NCBI GenBank assembly: GCA_030697085.1
Contig: JAUYQT010000419.1
Coordinates: forward strand, 1 to 14,071
Source: Azonexus sp.
Lineage (GTDB): Bacteria; Pseudomonadota; Gammaproteobacteria; Burkholderiales; Rhodocyclaceae
Reading direction: 5' to 3'
DNA length: 14,071 nt
A model generated the notes under the pieces. It worked only from the letters and a program-made list of their open reading frames with translations. It had not been told where the DNA came from and did no database searches. Shown here one piece after another: positions 13,856 to 14,071 of this stretch; positions within the stretch are counted from its first letter, which is position 1; each line of letters opens with the position of its first letter. The position numbers and the translations under genes were made by a program.

Positions 13856-13887
13856 AACGGCCGGTATCTTCATAATCACCGGCCGTT
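13856..13887 (+). terminator. Hairpin, possible terminator of the Met/Gly-rich gene
   Basis: A perfect 10-bp stem AACGGCCGGT/ACCGGCCGTT with a 12-nt loop lies about 65 nt after the stop codon. It is followed by TTGTGCAGTTTCGGTTT, which is only moderately T-rich, so termination is probable but not certain. Confidence 0.5.
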
Positions 13888-13921
13888 TGTGCAGTTTCGG
13901 TTTGAGAGATCTGTTTTGCGA

Positions 13922-14017
13922 TGACGCTCGCTGTCATTGACCGGCATTATGGAGCCACCGATGATCGGCGTAATGGAGCCAGTTTGAAGAAGTAAAAACG
14001 GGCTAAATCGGGGCTTA
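13922..14017. mobile_element. Possible insertion-sequence end with terminal direct repeats
   Basis: Two 20-bp direct repeats, TGACCGGCATTATGGAGCCA (13938-13957) and TGATCGGCGTAATGGAGCCA (13962-13981), match at 17 of 20 positions with a 24-bp period. They follow TGAC-N7-GTCA at 13922-13936. Multiple short repeats inside one end are known for IS21-family elements. The element's body would lie to the right, outside the window. Family assignment is a guess. Confidence 0.4.
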
Positions 14018-14071
14018 AAGCGAGGTGGATTTTACCTGTTTTTGAGGGGTTGATTTCGGTGCTGTCGGTGC
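14015..14071 (-). CDS. Possible C-terminal tip of a transposition-related ORF (partial)
   Basis: A minus-strand frame is open from the window edge to a TAA at 14015-14017. It gives only 18 codons (APTAPKSTPQKQVKSTSL). If the repeats to its left are an IS end, this would be the tail of the element's last gene. It is too short to identify and may be chance. Confidence 0.2.
   Translation of the reverse strand, partial: APTAPKSTPQKQVKSTSL

Noticed and set aside
1..14071. CRISPR arrays, tRNA or rRNA genes
   Set aside because: No regularly spaced repeats with spacers, and no tRNA- or rRNA-like sequence was noticed on either strand.

Overview
The window looks like chromosomal DNA of a high-GC, respiratory, probably denitrifying betaproteobacterium. 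A Rhodocyclales member close to Dechloromonas/Azonexus is my best guess. It rests on the partial EIIA-HPr-EI phosphotransferase cluster typical of betaproteobacteria, the nitric-oxide-reductase accessory genes, the OprC/NosA-type receptor and the protein flavour. No rRNA or marker gene confirms it.

Left and centre (1-8960, all minus strand): this is a copper-handling locus. Transcription runs right to left. An OprC/NosA-type TonB-dependent copper receptor (6702-8960) ends in a strong rho-independent terminator and is followed by a Crp/Fnr-family regulator (5994-6623). Next comes a tightly packed ten-gene run: a 58-aa membrane peptide, a Sco copper chaperone, a 118-aa anchored protein, an FtsX/MacB-type ABC permease and its ATPase, a 335-aa polytopic protein carrying a HPHHHCPFC motif, a TlpA-like lipoprotein, a 64-aa CxxC/CCxGC metal-binding protein, a Met-rich membrane protein, a stand-alone HMA2-like protein, and the N-terminus of a P-type metal ATPase that runs off the left edge. 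Most junctions overlap or lie within a few bases, so the run probably behaves as one operon. The receptor and the operon share an unusual upstream motif, TGCGRCA-N4-GTCGC. At the receptor it is doubled into a 26-bp perfect palindrome. The motif resembles the RegA/PrrA/RoxR redox-regulator box and in part a Crp/Fnr box. My reading is copper import across the outer membrane, thiol-assisted handling in the periplasm, and ABC and P-type transport at the inner membrane, under redox or oxygen control. The final recipient (nitrous oxide reductase or a haem-copper oxidase) is not in the window.

Centre-right (9244-11655, minus): the PTS genes EIIA(Man-type)-ptsH-ptsI, without any sugar permease, as in the regulatory PTS of betaproteobacteria.

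Right (11953-14071, plus): norE-norF-like genes are followed by a scar where the C-terminal remnant of a MocR/aminotransferase-like gene (minus) abuts a remnant of a NifM-like parvulin (plus). Next are a small secreted Met/Gly-rich protein and a hairpin. At the right edge, 20-bp direct repeats look like the end of an insertion sequence.
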